Positions 33,783-43,479 are shown, counted from the first letter of the stretch. The stretch: 64,000 nt of DNA from Caulobacterales bacterium (GCA_019510435.1 JAEKKJ010000008.1:1-64000), one strand, 5' to 3'. Program-made: numbers and translations. Notes: generated by a model not told the origin, from the letters alone.

Positions 33783-35062
33783 CCGCCGCGCCCAGGCCGG
33801 CAGACTGGTTCGGCCAGCCGCGGGGCCTGACTGTCCTGTTCCTGACCGAGATGTGGGAGAAGTTCTCCTACTACGGGATGCGCGCGCTGCTGGTCTATTA
33901 CATGGTCCGCGGCCTCGGGCTGACGCCGGCCCATGCATCCCTGGTCTATGGCGGCTACACGGCGGCCGCCTACCTGACGCCGGTGTTCGGCGGGGTGATC
34001 GCCGACCGCTGGCTCGGCCGTCGCCGCGCCGTGATCCTCGGCGGGTCGATCATGGCCGCCGGGCACTTCATGATGGCGGCGCCGCAGCTGTTCTACCCAG
34101 CCCTGGCCGCCATCGCCCTGGGGAATGGCCTCTTCCTGCCCAGCCTGCCCAGCCAGATCGGCGGGCTCTACGCCCCGGACGATCCGCGCCGCGATGGCGG
34201 CTACACGGTCTACTACGCCGGCGTGAACCTGGGCGCCTTCCTGGCTCCCCTGGTCTGCGGGGCGCTGGGCGAGCTGGCCGGCTGGCACTGGGGGTTTTCG
34301 GCCGCGGGCGTCGGCATGGCCTTGGGCCTCACCGTCTTCGTGCTGGGCCGCCGCCATCTGCCCGCAGAGCCGCCCAGGGCGTCGGAGCCTGCGGCCGCGC
34401 TGCCCACGCGATCCGGCGCCCGCCGCGCTCTGGTGATGCTGGGCGTGGTGGCGGCGGTGGTGGTGTTCCGCGGCGCCTACGAGCAGGCCGGCAATTCGGT
34501 GGCCCTGTGGACCGCGAGCCGCGTCGACCGGTCCCTGGCGTTCGGCCTGTCGATCCCGGCGACCTGGTTCCAGTCGCTGAACCCGATGCTGGTCTTCGCC
34601 TTCACGCCGCTCATCGTCATGTGGCGCGCGCGGCGCGGCTCGACGCGGGCCTCCGAGGTCGCGAGCACCATGGCCCTGGGGGCGGCGATCACCGCTGGCG
34701 CGTTCGGCCTGCTGGCGGCCGCGGCCTTGGGAACGCAGCGGCCGGACGCACGCGCGCCATGGCCATGGCTGGCGGCCTTCTTCGCCCTCTACACCTGGGG
34801 CGAGCTTCATATCCTGCCGGTGGGCCTGGCCCTGTTTGGCCGGCTGGCCTCGCGCCGGCTCGCGGCCAGCGCCATCGCCTTCTGGTTCTCGGCGGCCTTC
34901 GCCGGCAACCTGCTGGCGGGCGGGCTCGGCGCGCTCTGGGGCGGGATGACGCCGGCGGCCTTCTTCCTGCTGCTCGCGGGCGTGGCGCTCACCGCTTCGG
35001 CGCTGCTCGTGGGCCTCAGCGGCGCGGTGGCGCGGCTTGAGGATCCCGCCGCCACGGACTGA
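33779..35062 (+). CDS. POT-family proton-dependent peptide transporter
   Basis: This 427-residue membrane protein begins WFGQPRGLTVLFLTEMWEKF, the POT/PTR2 helix-1 signature, with SYYGMRALLVYYMV following. The usual ExxER motif reads ExxEK here. The helix-5 region YTVYYAGVNLGAFLAPLVCG corresponds to the family FYxxINxGS signature. It is shorter than the usual 14-helix POT proteins (about 480-500 residues) and probably lacks the two extra central helices. It imports di- or tripeptides with protons. Its GTG start overlaps the epimerase stop (GTGA), so the pair is translationally coupled. Confidence 0.88.
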   Translation: MTAAPRPADWFGQPRGLTVLFLTEMWEKFSYYGMRALLVYYMVRGLGLTPAHASLVYGGYTAAAYLTPVFGGVIADRWLGRRRAVILGGSIMAAGHFMMAAPQLFYPALAAIALGNGLFLPSLPSQIGGLYAPDDPRRDGGYTVYYAGVNLGAFLAPLVCGALGELAGWHWGFSAAGVGMALGLTVFVLGRRHLPAEPPRASEPAAALPTRSGARRALVMLGVVAAVVVFRGAYEQAGNSVALWTASRVDRSLAFGLSIPATWFQSLNPMLVFAFTPLIVMWRARRGSTRASEVASTMALGAAITAGAFGLLAAAALGTQRPDARAPWPWLAAFFALYTWGELHILPVGLALFGRLASRRLAASAIAFWFSAAFAGNLLAGGLGALWGGMTPAAFFLLLAGVALTASALLVGLSGAVARLEDPAATD

Positions 35063-35081
35063 GGATCGCGGATCCGAAGCC

Positions 35082-37268
35082 TCAATTCGCCTTCGGGGGC
35101 AGCCGGGCGAGCGCCTGTCCTGACGCCTGCGCCCGGTATGCCGCCCAGGCCTGGTCGACGAGCCAGGCGTGGATGGCGCCGGCGTCGGCGGCGGTCAGGA
35201 CATCGTCGAACCGCCCCATGCCGCCGCCCGCCAGGGCGCCGCCCAGCACGATGTCCTCGAAGGCCGCATGCGTCTGCGGCGTCATGCGGCGCAGGTCCGG
35301 GACCAGGCCGCGCGCCACATTGGCGTGGCAACGCGAACACTGGGCGGCGAACAGCTGGCCCCCGCGTCGGATCTGCGCCGGCGTCCCGATTCGCGCCGGC
35401 GGTTGCGGGATGGGCGTGTCGACCACGGCGGCCGGCTTGGGGACGGGACCGCCGTCGAGCCGGAAGGCCAGGATCCGGCCCTGGTTGCCGTACCGATAGG
35501 CCGCCGAGCCCGGCGGGTAGGCCCAGCCCGGGCCACCGCCGTAGCCGGCCATCACCGCGAGGTACTGCACGCCGTCGATCTCGTAGGACATCGGCGCGGC
35601 CATGACGCTGGAGCCGGTGTCCAGCACCTTGAGCACCCGCCCGCTGTGCGCGTCGCGCACGGTCAGATGTCCGTCCGCGCCGCCTTGCACGACCAGGTCG
35701 CCACCCGTCGCCAGCACACCGCCGTCCCAGAAGCTGCCGGTCTCAGCCTCCCAGACGGTGCGACCGGCGACCGGGTCCCAGGCGCGCAGGACGCCGCGGC
35801 GTGCGGGCGGCGTCCTGCCCTTGAGGACGCCCGCCAGCGGCGGCAACTGGAGCTCCGGAATGCCGGCCGCCGGATAGTCCTCCACGAAGACCCCGTTGAC
35901 GTTCCAGCGGTCGGCGAGGGTGCGGCCCTTCAGGTCGTAGCCCTTGGCGTAGATCATCGCCCCTTCGATCACCGGGATGTAGACGAGCCCAGTGCGCGGG
36001 CTGAAGGCCATGGGCTGCCAGTTGTGGGCTCCGCTCGCCGCCGGATAGACCAGCGCCGGCCCGTCCTCGTAGTCGGCGGCCGGGTTGACCACCGGCCGCC
36101 CGCTCTTCGGGTCGATCCGCTCCGCCCAGTTCACGGGCGCGTACGGCCTGGCCGACAGCAGCTCGCCGGTCCGGCGGTCCAGGACGTAGAAGAACCCATC
36201 CTTCGGCGCCTGCAGCAGCACCTGGCGGATCCGGCCGCCGATCCTGAGGTCCGCCAGGATCATCTTCTGGGTGGCGGTGTAGTCCCAGCGCTCGCCCGGG
36301 ACCTCCTGGTAGCACCAGGCGAGGCGGCCGGTCTTCGGGCGGATGGCCAGGATCGAGGCGAGGTAGAGGTTGTCACCGCCGCCGGGGCTGCGGTCCTTCC
36401 AGGCATAGGGCGAGGCGTTGCCCGTGCCGACGTACAGCAGGTCCAGCTTGGGATCATAGGCCATGGCGTCCCAGGCGGTGCCGCCGCCGCCCGAGCGCCA
36501 GAGGCTGTTGGACGACCAGGTCTTTGCCGCGGGAACAAGGTCCGGATGCTCCACCGGCTTGGCCGGATCGCCGGGCACGGTGAAGAACCGCCAGCGCAGC
36601 TTGCCGGTCTCAAGGTCGTAGGCGCTGACATAGCCGCGGGCGTCCGCGAAGTCGGCCCCGCCCTGGCCGATCACCACGACGTCGCCGGCGATCTGAGGGG
36701 CGCCGGTGATGCTGTAGGGGCGACGATGGTCGATGAAGGTGTCGGCCTTCCAGACCACGCGGCCCGCGCCGGCGTCGAGGGCGTAGAGCCAGCCGTCCAG
36801 GGCGCCGACGTAGACGCGGCCCTTCCAGACCGCCACCCCGCGGTTCACCGCATCGCAGCAGGCCTTGCGCCCGGCCTGGCCGTCGATCTCGGGGATGAAG
36901 GTCCAGATCGCCGCGCCCGTCCGCGCGTCCAGGGCGTAGACCCGGCCCCAGTTCCCCGATGTGTACATCACGCCGTCGACGACGATCGGGGTGGCCTCCA
37001 GGCCTCGCGCCGTCTCCAGGCTGCGCGACCAGGCCAGGCCCAGGCGCGATACGGTGGCGGCGTTGATGCGCGCGAGCGGCGAATAGTAGGCGCCGCGCCC
37101 GTCGCGTCCGGCGGCCATCCACTGGCCGGGCTCGCGGTCTGCGTGGGCGATCCGCTGGGCATCCACCGCGCCGGGCCCTGTCTGCCGGCACCCGGCCATG
37201 GCGAGGAGCGCCAGGACGATCGAAACCGCGCCGGCCGCCCGCGGCGAGCTGTGGGAGATCTTCGGCAA
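35082..37268 (-). CDS. PQQ- and heme c-dependent alcohol dehydrogenase (quinohemoprotein)
   Basis: The 728-residue protein has a lipoprotein-like leader with lipobox LAMAGC (Cys27), then an eight-bladed beta-propeller of the PQQ dehydrogenase type: SLETARGLEATPIVVDGVMY, the vicinal Cys pair in GRKACCDAVNRG, and WKGRVYVGALDGWLYALDA. A C-terminal cytochrome c domain carries CSRCH and a likely Met ligand in GGGMGRF. This is a type II quinohemoprotein alcohol dehydrogenase that oxidises alcohols in the periplasm and passes electrons to the respiratory chain. No PQQ synthesis genes are in the window. It is convergent with the peptide permease. Confidence 0.88.
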   Translation of the reverse strand: MPKISHSSPRAAGAVSIVLALLAMAGCRQTGPGAVDAQRIAHADREPGQWMAAGRDGRGAYYSPLARINAATVSRLGLAWSRSLETARGLEATPIVVDGVMYTSGNWGRVYALDARTGAAIWTFIPEIDGQAGRKACCDAVNRGVAVWKGRVYVGALDGWLYALDAGAGRVVWKADTFIDHRRPYSITGAPQIAGDVVVIGQGGADFADARGYVSAYDLETGKLRWRFFTVPGDPAKPVEHPDLVPAAKTWSSNSLWRSGGGGTAWDAMAYDPKLDLLYVGTGNASPYAWKDRSPGGGDNLYLASILAIRPKTGRLAWCYQEVPGERWDYTATQKMILADLRIGGRIRQVLLQAPKDGFFYVLDRRTGELLSARPYAPVNWAERIDPKSGRPVVNPAADYEDGPALVYPAASGAHNWQPMAFSPRTGLVYIPVIEGAMIYAKGYDLKGRTLADRWNVNGVFVEDYPAAGIPELQLPPLAGVLKGRTPPARRGVLRAWDPVAGRTVWEAETGSFWDGGVLATGGDLVVQGGADGHLTVRDAHSGRVLKVLDTGSSVMAAPMSYEIDGVQYLAVMAGYGGGPGWAYPPGSAAYRYGNQGRILAFRLDGGPVPKPAAVVDTPIPQPPARIGTPAQIRRGGQLFAAQCSRCHANVARGLVPDLRRMTPQTHAAFEDIVLGGALAGGGMGRFDDVLTAADAGAIHAWLVDQAWAAYRAQASGQALARLPPKAN

Positions 37269-37470
37269 GGCCGGTCCTGCGCTTGCGTGCGCCCCTGCGC
37301 CCGCCCCTGACCACTAGGACGAGTGCGCGAACCTATTCCTCATCGATCGGCCCTCGGCGCCTGAGGAAAAGCTGGTCTCGGCCGTCAATTCCATGAGGCG
37401 CCGCGCCAAGTCGCCATGGCCTCGGGGAGCAGCTCATGACCCGGACTTTCCGCCTTTCCCGGAGGCTTAG

Positions 37471-39213
37471 ATGCCCGTGCGCGTGAGGGTCGCCACCGCC
37501 GCCGTGGCCGCGCTCCTTGGCCTCCTGGCGCCGGGTCTGGCCCGCGCGGCGGACGCCGACCTGCGGGTCGAGGCGCTGGCCAGTCGCTACGCTCGCCTCG
37601 CGGCCCGACATGAGCCGGCCATGGCCTATCTGATGGGTGCGCCGATCGAGGACCATGCGACCCTCGGGGATCGCTCGCCCGCCGAGCGGGACGCCTTCGC
37701 CCGCGCGGAGGACACCGCGCTGGCCGAGCTGCGCCGCATCGATCCGGCCGCGCTGAGTCCCGCGTGGCGTGCGGCGTATGCGGTGATGCAGGGGCGGATG
37801 GAGGCCGACGGACAGATGCGCGTCTGCCGGGTCGAGCTGTGGGACGTCAACCACTTCACCGGCTGGCCCCAGGCCTTCGTGGTCATGGCGGGGGCCCAGC
37901 CGGTGGGCGATGCGGCGGCCCGCGCCCAGGCGCTGGCCCGCTGGTCGAGCGCGCCGGCCTATGTGGACCAGGACATCGCCGACCTGAATCGGGGCCTTGC
38001 CCTGGGCTATTCGGCGCCGCAGTCCGTGGTGCGTCGCACGATCGCCCTGGTGGACCGGCTGATCGCCGCCCCGCCCGAGGCCTCGCCGTTCTATGGCCCG
38101 ATCCGCCGCGACGGCGACCCGGCGTTCAAGGCCGCTTTCCAGCCGATCGTCACCGGCCAACTGCTGCCGGCGCTGAAGCGCTACCGGGATTTCCTGGAGC
38201 ACGATTATCTCCCGCGGGCGCGCCAGACCCTGGCGGTGTCGGACCTGCCTCACGGCGCGGCCTGCTACCAGGCGTTCCTGCGGGCCAACACCACCCTGAA
38301 CCGCACGCCGCGGCAGGTGTTCGAGCTGGGATCTGCGACCGTCGAGGAGAACCGTCGGGCGGTCATCGAGATCGGGCGGCGGCGCTTCGGCCTCTCCGAC
38401 TTCGACGCGATCGTGGCCCGCGTGCGGAACCGGCCGGAGGGCCATTTCGCGTCCAAGGCCGAGCTCCTGGCCTATTCCCAGGACCTTCTGGCCCGAGCGA
38501 AGGCCAGGTCTGCCGCCCTGGTGACGCGGATGCCGGTCCAGGACGTGGTGGTCCTTCCGGAGCGCGAATTCGAGGAGGCCGCGGCGATCAGCTCCCACTA
38601 CGAGCCCAGCAGCGATCCGGCCAAGCCCGCCACCTACCGCATCCAGCTCGGCAACTGGGCCACCCAGACGCGGGGCGACGCGGCGATTGCGGTCGTCCAC
38701 GAGGCCTGGCCGGGCCACCACCTGCAGATCGCGCTCGCCCGGGAGATCGCGCCGCCGACGCCGGTGTCCCGCCTCGGCTTCAACGCCGCCTATGTGGAGG
38801 GCTGGGCGCGGGTGGCGGAAGGGCTTGGCGAGACCGCCGCGATCTATCCCGACGATGACGCCGCCATCCTTCGCAGGCTCTGGCCGGCGCGTGGACTGGT
38901 GGTGGACCCAGGGCTGCACGCCCTCGGCTGGAGCCGGGCCCAGGCCGTCGCCTACATCACAGCCTCAGGCCGTTTCACGCCCGCCGAGGCCGAAGATCTC
39001 GTCGACCGCATTGCCGCCCAGCCCGGGCAGCTCACCGCCTATGACACCGGCGCCCTGGAGTTCGCGGCCCTGCGCTCAGAGGCCGAGGCGCGGCTCGGCC
39101 CAGCCTTCGACCTGGCGCAGTTCCACATGGCGGTGCTGGAAGAGGGGATCGTGCCGCTCGGCGAACTGCGCGGCCATGTGGAGGCCTGGCTCAGACGTCG
39201 AACGGCGCGCTGA
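37471..39213 (+). CDS. DUF885-family secreted metalloprotein
   Basis: The 580-residue protein starts with a signal peptide (VATAAVAALLGLLAPGLARAA). It has the DUF885 (PF05960) hallmark VVHEAWPGHHLQIALA, an HExxxGHH zinc-binding variant, with a downstream AAYVEGWARVAEGLG whose Glu is the probable third ligand. Members are predicted zinc carboxypeptidases or dipeptidases in the periplasm. Along with the peptide permease and dipeptide epimerase 2-4 kb away this could extend the peptide-use theme, but it is not in that operon; it is divergent from the PQQ dehydrogenase. Confidence 0.8.
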   Translation: MPVRVRVATAAVAALLGLLAPGLARAADADLRVEALASRYARLAARHEPAMAYLMGAPIEDHATLGDRSPAERDAFARAEDTALAELRRIDPAALSPAWRAAYAVMQGRMEADGQMRVCRVELWDVNHFTGWPQAFVVMAGAQPVGDAAARAQALARWSSAPAYVDQDIADLNRGLALGYSAPQSVVRRTIALVDRLIAAPPEASPFYGPIRRDGDPAFKAAFQPIVTGQLLPALKRYRDFLEHDYLPRARQTLAVSDLPHGAACYQAFLRANTTLNRTPRQVFELGSATVEENRRAVIEIGRRRFGLSDFDAIVARVRNRPEGHFASKAELLAYSQDLLARAKARSAALVTRMPVQDVVVLPEREFEEAAAISSHYEPSSDPAKPATYRIQLGNWATQTRGDAAIAVVHEAWPGHHLQIALAREIAPPTPVSRLGFNAAYVEGWARVAEGLGETAAIYPDDDAAILRRLWPARGLVVDPGLHALGWSRAQAVAYITASGRFTPAEAEDLVDRIAAQPGQLTAYDTGALEFAALRSEAEARLGPAFDLAQFHMAVLEEGIVPLGELRGHVEAWLRRRTAR

Positions 39214-39330
39214 AGGCCGCCGGCAAGCGCAGCTCGCCGCGCGCTTCGATGAGCGCGTCGTGCTCCTGGGTCTGCAGCCGGTCTGGCCCGCCTGACGGGG
39301 AAGACGCCCCTGGGCTAAAAAAGGACCTGC

Positions 39331-40263
39331 CTAGGCGCCGGCGCCGTGACGCGCGATCCCGGGGAGCCGTTGGATCTCCGCGCTCAGGAAGTCGGCCAGC
39401 AGCTTCACGCGGGCAAGGGGCGCACGTTCGGGAACGATCAGCAGATTGAGCGGCGTCGGCGCGGGCCGCCAGTCCGGCAGCAGGGGCACAAGCCGCCCAT
39501 CCTCGAGCAGGTCCTGAACCAGCCAGAGGTGGGCCGGGCCGATGCCGCGGCCGGCGAGCAGGGCCTCGCGGGCGGCCAGGCCATGGTCGACCCGCAGGCG
39601 CCCGCCGAACCCCACGCGCTCGATCTGCTCCCCCGGACCCTCCAGCACCAGCTGGTCGCTGCCGGCCACATTGGACATGCGCACCCCCTCGTGGCGCGCC
39701 AGGTCCTGGGGGGCGACCGGTGTCCCATGCCGGGCAAGATAGGCCGGGGCCGCTGTGAGCAGCCGACGGCTCACGCCCAGGCTGCGAAGCTTCAGCGCGC
39801 TGTCGGTCAGCGGGCCCAGGCGGACCGCCAGGTCGACGCCCGCCCGCACCAGATCGACCCGCTCGTCCGTCAGGCTGAGGTCGACCCCGATCCCCGGGTG
39901 CTGGTCCTGGAACGCGAACACCAGCCGCGCCACATGCAGCACGCCGAGCGCCGCCGTGCAGGAGACGCGCACCTGCCCGGCGGGGGCGCCGCGGCTGGCC
40001 TTCGCCTCGTCGGCGGCCTGTTCGACGAGGTTCAGGATCTCGACGGCGCGCTCGTAGTAGCGCGCCCCTTCCTCGGTGAGGCTGAGCCGTCGGGTCGTGC
40101 GGCTCAGCAGCCGGACCCCCAGCGCCGCCTCAAGCTCGAGCAGGTGGCGCGAAACGGTCGACTGGCCGATCCCGAGCTCCCGCGCCACGGCGGAGAGGCT
40201 CGCGCGCTCGCAGATCCGCACGAACGTGCGCATGCGCTCGAGCGTCGTCTCCGACCTATCCAC
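39331..40263 (-). CDS. LysR-family transcriptional regulator, CrgA/DmlR-like
   Basis: The 310-residue protein has the LysR HTH (ERMRTFVRICERASLSAVAREL, GIGQSTVSRHLLELEAALG) and the SxTEEGxxYY pattern (LSLTEEGARYYERAVEIL) common to the CrgA/DmlR branch, which usually represses a divergent oxidoreductase gene. Here that gene is the flavodoxin-like quinone reductase at 40353, 89 bases away on the other strand. Confidence 0.87.
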   Translation of the reverse strand: MDRSETTLERMRTFVRICERASLSAVARELGIGQSTVSRHLLELEAALGVRLLSRTTRRLSLTEEGARYYERAVEILNLVEQAADEAKASRGAPAGQVRVSCTAALGVLHVARLVFAFQDQHPGIGVDLSLTDERVDLVRAGVDLAVRLGPLTDSALKLRSLGVSRRLLTAAPAYLARHGTPVAPQDLARHEGVRMSNVAGSDQLVLEGPGEQIERVGFGGRLRVDHGLAAREALLAGRGIGPAHLWLVQDLLEDGRLVPLLPDWRPAPTPLNLLIVPERAPLARVKLLADFLSAEIQRLPGIARHGAGA

Positions 40264-40352
40264 TTTTCGGCAGAATCCTATCCATCCGCGCGAGGTAGTG
40301 CATCGCTGCGACCATCGCTAGCTCCTGGGCCAGTCACCTGTCGGAGGCAGCC

Positions 40353-41189
40353 ATGAAGATCCTCTATGTATTCGCCCACCCCGAACCGCGCTCGCTCAAC
40401 GGCGCGCTGCGCGATGTCGCCCTCGCCGAACTTCAGGCCCAGGGCCACCAGGTCCAGGTGTCCGACCTCTACGCCATGGGCTGGAAGGCCGAGGTGGACC
40501 GTTCGGACTTTCCGGCCTGGGACGCCGACAGGCCACTGGCAGTCGTCCCGGCCTCCAAGGAGGGGTACGCCGCCCAGTCCCTCACGCCCGATGTGCAGGC
40601 CGAGATCGACAAGCTCCTGTGGGCCGACGTCCTGATCCTGCAGTTTCCGCTGTGGTGGTTCGCCATGCCCGCGATGCTCAAGGGTTGGGTCGACCGGGTC
40701 TTCGCGTACGGCTTTGCGTATGGCGTCGGGGAGCACAGCGAGCGGCGGTGGGGCGATCGCTATGGGGAGGGGCGACTGGCCGGCAAGCGCGCCATGCTGG
40801 TGGTCACCGTCGGGGGCTGGCGGGAGCACTACGCCCCGCGCGGCGTGAACGGCCCGATCGAGGACCTGCTGTTCCCGATCCATCACGGCGTCCTCTACTA
40901 TCCGGGCTACGAGATTCTGCCGCCGTTCCTGGCGTTCCGGTCAGACCGGTTCGACGAGGCGGCCTTCGCGGCGGCGGCCGACGAGCTGCGCGGCCGGCTC
41001 CGGACGCTTCAGTCGACGCCGCCCATTCCCTTCCGGCCGCAGAACAGCGGCGACTACGAGATCCCGGCGATGCAGCTTCGCGCCGGTCTCGAAAGGCCGG
41101 GAGCCTCGGGCTTCGGCCTGCATCTGGCGCCGCCTCGGGACGGCGTCGCGCCGCGGCCGCCGGCGTCGGCGGCGACCGTCGAGGCGTGA
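40353..41189 (+). CDS. NAD(P)H:quinone oxidoreductase, flavodoxin fold (NQO1/MdaB-like)
   Basis: The 278-residue protein has KILYVFAHPEPRSLNGAL (FMN/FAD-phosphate loop), LQFPLWWFAMPAMLKGWVDR (the family PLWWxxxPAxLKGWxDR motif) and LVVTVGGWREHYAPRG. It resembles NQO1-type quinone reductases, which carry out two-electron reduction of quinones. The extra C-terminal tail beyond residue 245 is Pro/Ala-rich. GGAGG precedes the ATG by six bases. It is probably repressed by the divergent LysR and induced by quinones or electrophiles. Confidence 0.88.
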   Translation: MKILYVFAHPEPRSLNGALRDVALAELQAQGHQVQVSDLYAMGWKAEVDRSDFPAWDADRPLAVVPASKEGYAAQSLTPDVQAEIDKLLWADVLILQFPLWWFAMPAMLKGWVDRVFAYGFAYGVGEHSERRWGDRYGEGRLAGKRAMLVVTVGGWREHYAPRGVNGPIEDLLFPIHHGVLYYPGYEILPPFLAFRSDRFDEAAFAAAADELRGRLRTLQSTPPIPFRPQNSGDYEIPAMQLRAGLERPGASGFGLHLAPPRDGVAPRPPASAATVEA

Positions 41190-41285
41190 GGGCGAGCCGG
41201 GTCTCAGGCCAGACGAATCCTTTCCGGCGCGCGGCTCGTCTCCAAGGCGAGCGGGCCAGCAGACCAAGCGAAAGGATTCCCAGTG

Positions 41286-42227
41286 ATGCAACATGTTCTC
41301 ATCGTCGGCGCGACGGGGCGTCTTGGTCGCCATCTCGTCGACCGGCTCCTCGCGCAGGGAGACGTGGTCAGCGCCCTGGTGCGTCAGGACCCCCGTGGCG
41401 ATCCCTCGAGGCGCAGCCTCCTGGACCGCTTTCGGACGCGTGGCGTCAAGCTGATGGCCGGCGCCCTCGAGGATGAAGCCAGCCTCGAGGTGGCCTGCCG
41501 TGGCGTCGATGCGGTGGTGTCGTGCGTCGATCACCGGCCCGATCATCTGCGGCTTCAGGCGAACCTCGCCAAGGCGGCCGCGCAGGCCGGCAGCGTGCGC
41601 CGCATCCTGCCCTCGCAGTTCGGGATCGATTCACGCCTCTATGGCCAGGCGAGGGTCGACCACGGCGACCTCAAGCGCGAACTGCAACAGGTCTTCATCG
41701 ACAGCGGCGTGCCGACGACGTTCGTGCACATCAACGGCCTGGCCAGCGCCTGGGTGGGGTGCCTTGGCCAGCTGGGGCTGTCGGCGCCGCCGGCGCACGA
41801 GGTCGAGGTGTATGGCGATGGGACGGTGCGGTTCAGCACCGTGGCGCCGGAGGATGTCGCCCGCTACGCCACCCGCGCCCTGGCCGACTTCCGCACGCGG
41901 AACCGCCACGTCACCATCGCCCCGCCGCAGAACCGCCTGACCCAGCTCGAGTTGATCGCGCTGTGGGAGGCGAAGTCGGGCGCCAGGCTGCGCCGTCGTT
42001 TCGTCTCGCCGCAGGCGCTTGACGCCCGCATCGAAGCCTTGGCGCAGGATCCCGCCCAGCGGCCGCAACTGGCCATGGCCCAGCTTGTCCGCGCCGCCTG
42101 GATTGACGGCCTGGGCGACGGCCGGCGCCTGCCCGACGCCATCGAGCTCAGCGAACTCTATCCTGAGATCGACTATCGCCGCCCGGTTGAGTACCTGGAA
42201 CGCTATCTCCCGGCCCAGACGGCTTGA
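41286..42227 (+). CDS. NmrA/isoflavone-reductase-like NAD(P)-binding protein
   Basis: The 313-residue protein begins QHVLIVGATGRLGRHLVDRL, a Rossmann GxTGxxG motif of the NmrA/atypical SDR type, followed by GVDAVVSC and the isoflavone-reductase-like RILPSQFGID. There is no classical SDR YxxxK. It may reduce a small aromatic or act as a redox sensor. ATG 41286 is used; GTG 41283 is one codon upstream. It is 96 bases after the quinone reductase, possibly co-regulated. Confidence 0.78.
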   Translation: MQHVLIVGATGRLGRHLVDRLLAQGDVVSALVRQDPRGDPSRRSLLDRFRTRGVKLMAGALEDEASLEVACRGVDAVVSCVDHRPDHLRLQANLAKAAAQAGSVRRILPSQFGIDSRLYGQARVDHGDLKRELQQVFIDSGVPTTFVHINGLASAWVGCLGQLGLSAPPAHEVEVYGDGTVRFSTVAPEDVARYATRALADFRTRNRHVTIAPPQNRLTQLELIALWEAKSGARLRRRFVSPQALDARIEALAQDPAQRPQLAMAQLVRAAWIDGLGDGRRLPDAIELSELYPEIDYRRPVEYLERYLPAQTA

Positions 42228-42252
42228 TCGAGACGCTCCACGAGGGGGGTGC

Positions 42253-42720
42253 ATGCCGAGTGTAGGTGAAGCCAGCGCGCGACAGCTTGCGGGGCGCTGC
42301 CTGTGCGGGAGTGTCCGCTACGCGGTCGCCGACGCGTTCGACTATTGCCTGAATTGCCATTGCGGAAATTGCCGGCGCACCACGGGCTCGGCCTTCAAGC
42401 CGTTCGCCGGGATCGCGCGCGATGCGCTGCGGCTGCTGGAAGGCGAGGACCAGCTCCTGGTCTTCGGCGAGCCGGACGGCCACGACGCCCACTGCGCCAA
42501 ATGTGGTTCGCTGCTGTTCTCTGTGGTGCGCGACGGGGCCTTCGTGCACGTGGCGCTCGGGACCCTGCAGGACGATCCGACCATCCGCCCGACCGCTCAC
42601 ATCTTCGTCGGCTCCAAGGCGCCCTGGTTCACCATCGCCGACGATCTTCCGCAATATGAGGGGCATGTGACCGCCCACGATCCAGCGTCGGCGCAGCCGC
42701 GCGCGGGCCGCGCGCCATGA
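42253..42720 (+). CDS. GFA-family (glutathione-dependent formaldehyde-activating-like) zinc protein
   Basis: This 155-residue protein has the GFA/CENP-V zinc ligands: CLCGSVRY, CHCGNCRRTTGSAF and CAKCGSLLFS. ATG 42253 has GAGGGGGG directly upstream. True Gfa speeds glutathione adduct formation with formaldehyde, but most family members are of unknown function. Its stop overlaps the next start (ATGA, 42717-42720). Confidence 0.85.
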   Translation: MPSVGEASARQLAGRCLCGSVRYAVADAFDYCLNCHCGNCRRTTGSAFKPFAGIARDALRLLEGEDQLLVFGEPDGHDAHCAKCGSLLFSVVRDGAFVHVALGTLQDDPTIRPTAHIFVGSKAPWFTIADDLPQYEGHVTAHDPASAQPRAGRAP

Positions 42721-43415
42721 GCCGCCGCGCAGCGTTGGTCGGTGCGCTGGCCTGCCTGGCCGCACCGCTGGCGGCTCACGCCCAGGATGCGGGCAAGGCT
42801 CCCTATCCGGCCATGGCCCCGCTCGACCAGTACGCCGAGACCAGCGAGACGGCCGAGGTCGCGTTGGCGCGCACCGCCGCGCCGGCCTCGATTTCCGGAC
42901 GGGCCGAGATCCGCGTCCTCACCCGCCAGGGCTATGTCACCGCCGCGGCCGGTGAGAACGGGTTTGTCTGTCTGGTCGAGCGCGCCTGGAACACCGATTT
43001 CGACGATCCGGAATTCTTCAATCCGAAGGTTCGCGCGCCGAATTGCTACAATGCCGCTGCCGCCCGTTCCGTGCTGCCGGCCTATCTCAAGCGCAGCGAA
43101 TGGGTCCTGGGCGGCCTGTCCCGCGCAGAGGTCAAGGCCCGCCTCCAGGCTGCGGTCGTCGCCCGGACGATCACCGAGCCCGCCGTCGGCGCGATGAGCT
43201 TCATGATGTCCAAACGGGGCTATCTTGGCGATGCGGTGGGCCATGCGCACCCCCACCTGATGTTCTATCTGCCGCGCAGCGAGGCCGCGGCCTGGGGCGC
43301 CGATCTGGCCGGCAGTCCGGTGACCGCCGCCCAAGGCGGGCCGGAACCGCTGACCATCTTCTTCGTGCCGGCCTCGAAATGGTCCGATGGAGACTCGGCG
43401 ACATCCCACCCCTGA
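42717..43415 (+). CDS. Hypothetical secreted protein
   Basis: The 232-residue protein has a signal peptide (SRRAALVGALACLAAPLAAHAQ). The mature part contains SGRAEIRVLTRQGYVTAAAG, then GFVCLVERAWN, and a C-terminal DAVGHAHPHLMFYLP segment with two histidines. I do not recognise a family; the pattern is reminiscent of small periplasmic sensors or cofactor-binding proteins but no function can be given. Its ATG overlaps the GFA gene stop, so they are co-translated. It is convergent with the ABM-like gene. Confidence 0.6.
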   Translation: MSRRAALVGALACLAAPLAAHAQDAGKAPYPAMAPLDQYAETSETAEVALARTAAPASISGRAEIRVLTRQGYVTAAAGENGFVCLVERAWNTDFDDPEFFNPKVRAPNCYNAAAARSVLPAYLKRSEWVLGGLSRAEVKARLQAAVVARTITEPAVGAMSFMMSKRGYLGDAVGHAHPHLMFYLPRSEAAAWGADLAGSPVTAAQGGPEPLTIFFVPASKWSDGDSATSHP

Positions 43416-43455
43416 CGCCGGCGCGTCTCACGTCCGTTTGCAGAATGCCGACCGG

Positions 43456-43479
43456 GCCGCGCCACCCTCAAGGCGCGGC
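43456..43479. terminator. Possible bidirectional hairpin between convergent genes
   Basis: GCCGCGCC (43456-43463) and GGCGCGGC (43472-43479) are perfect inverted 8-mers with an eight-base loop. They straddle the 3' end of the minus-strand ABM-like gene just beyond the convergent plus-strand gene. No T-run follows, so the termination role is uncertain. Confidence 0.35.
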
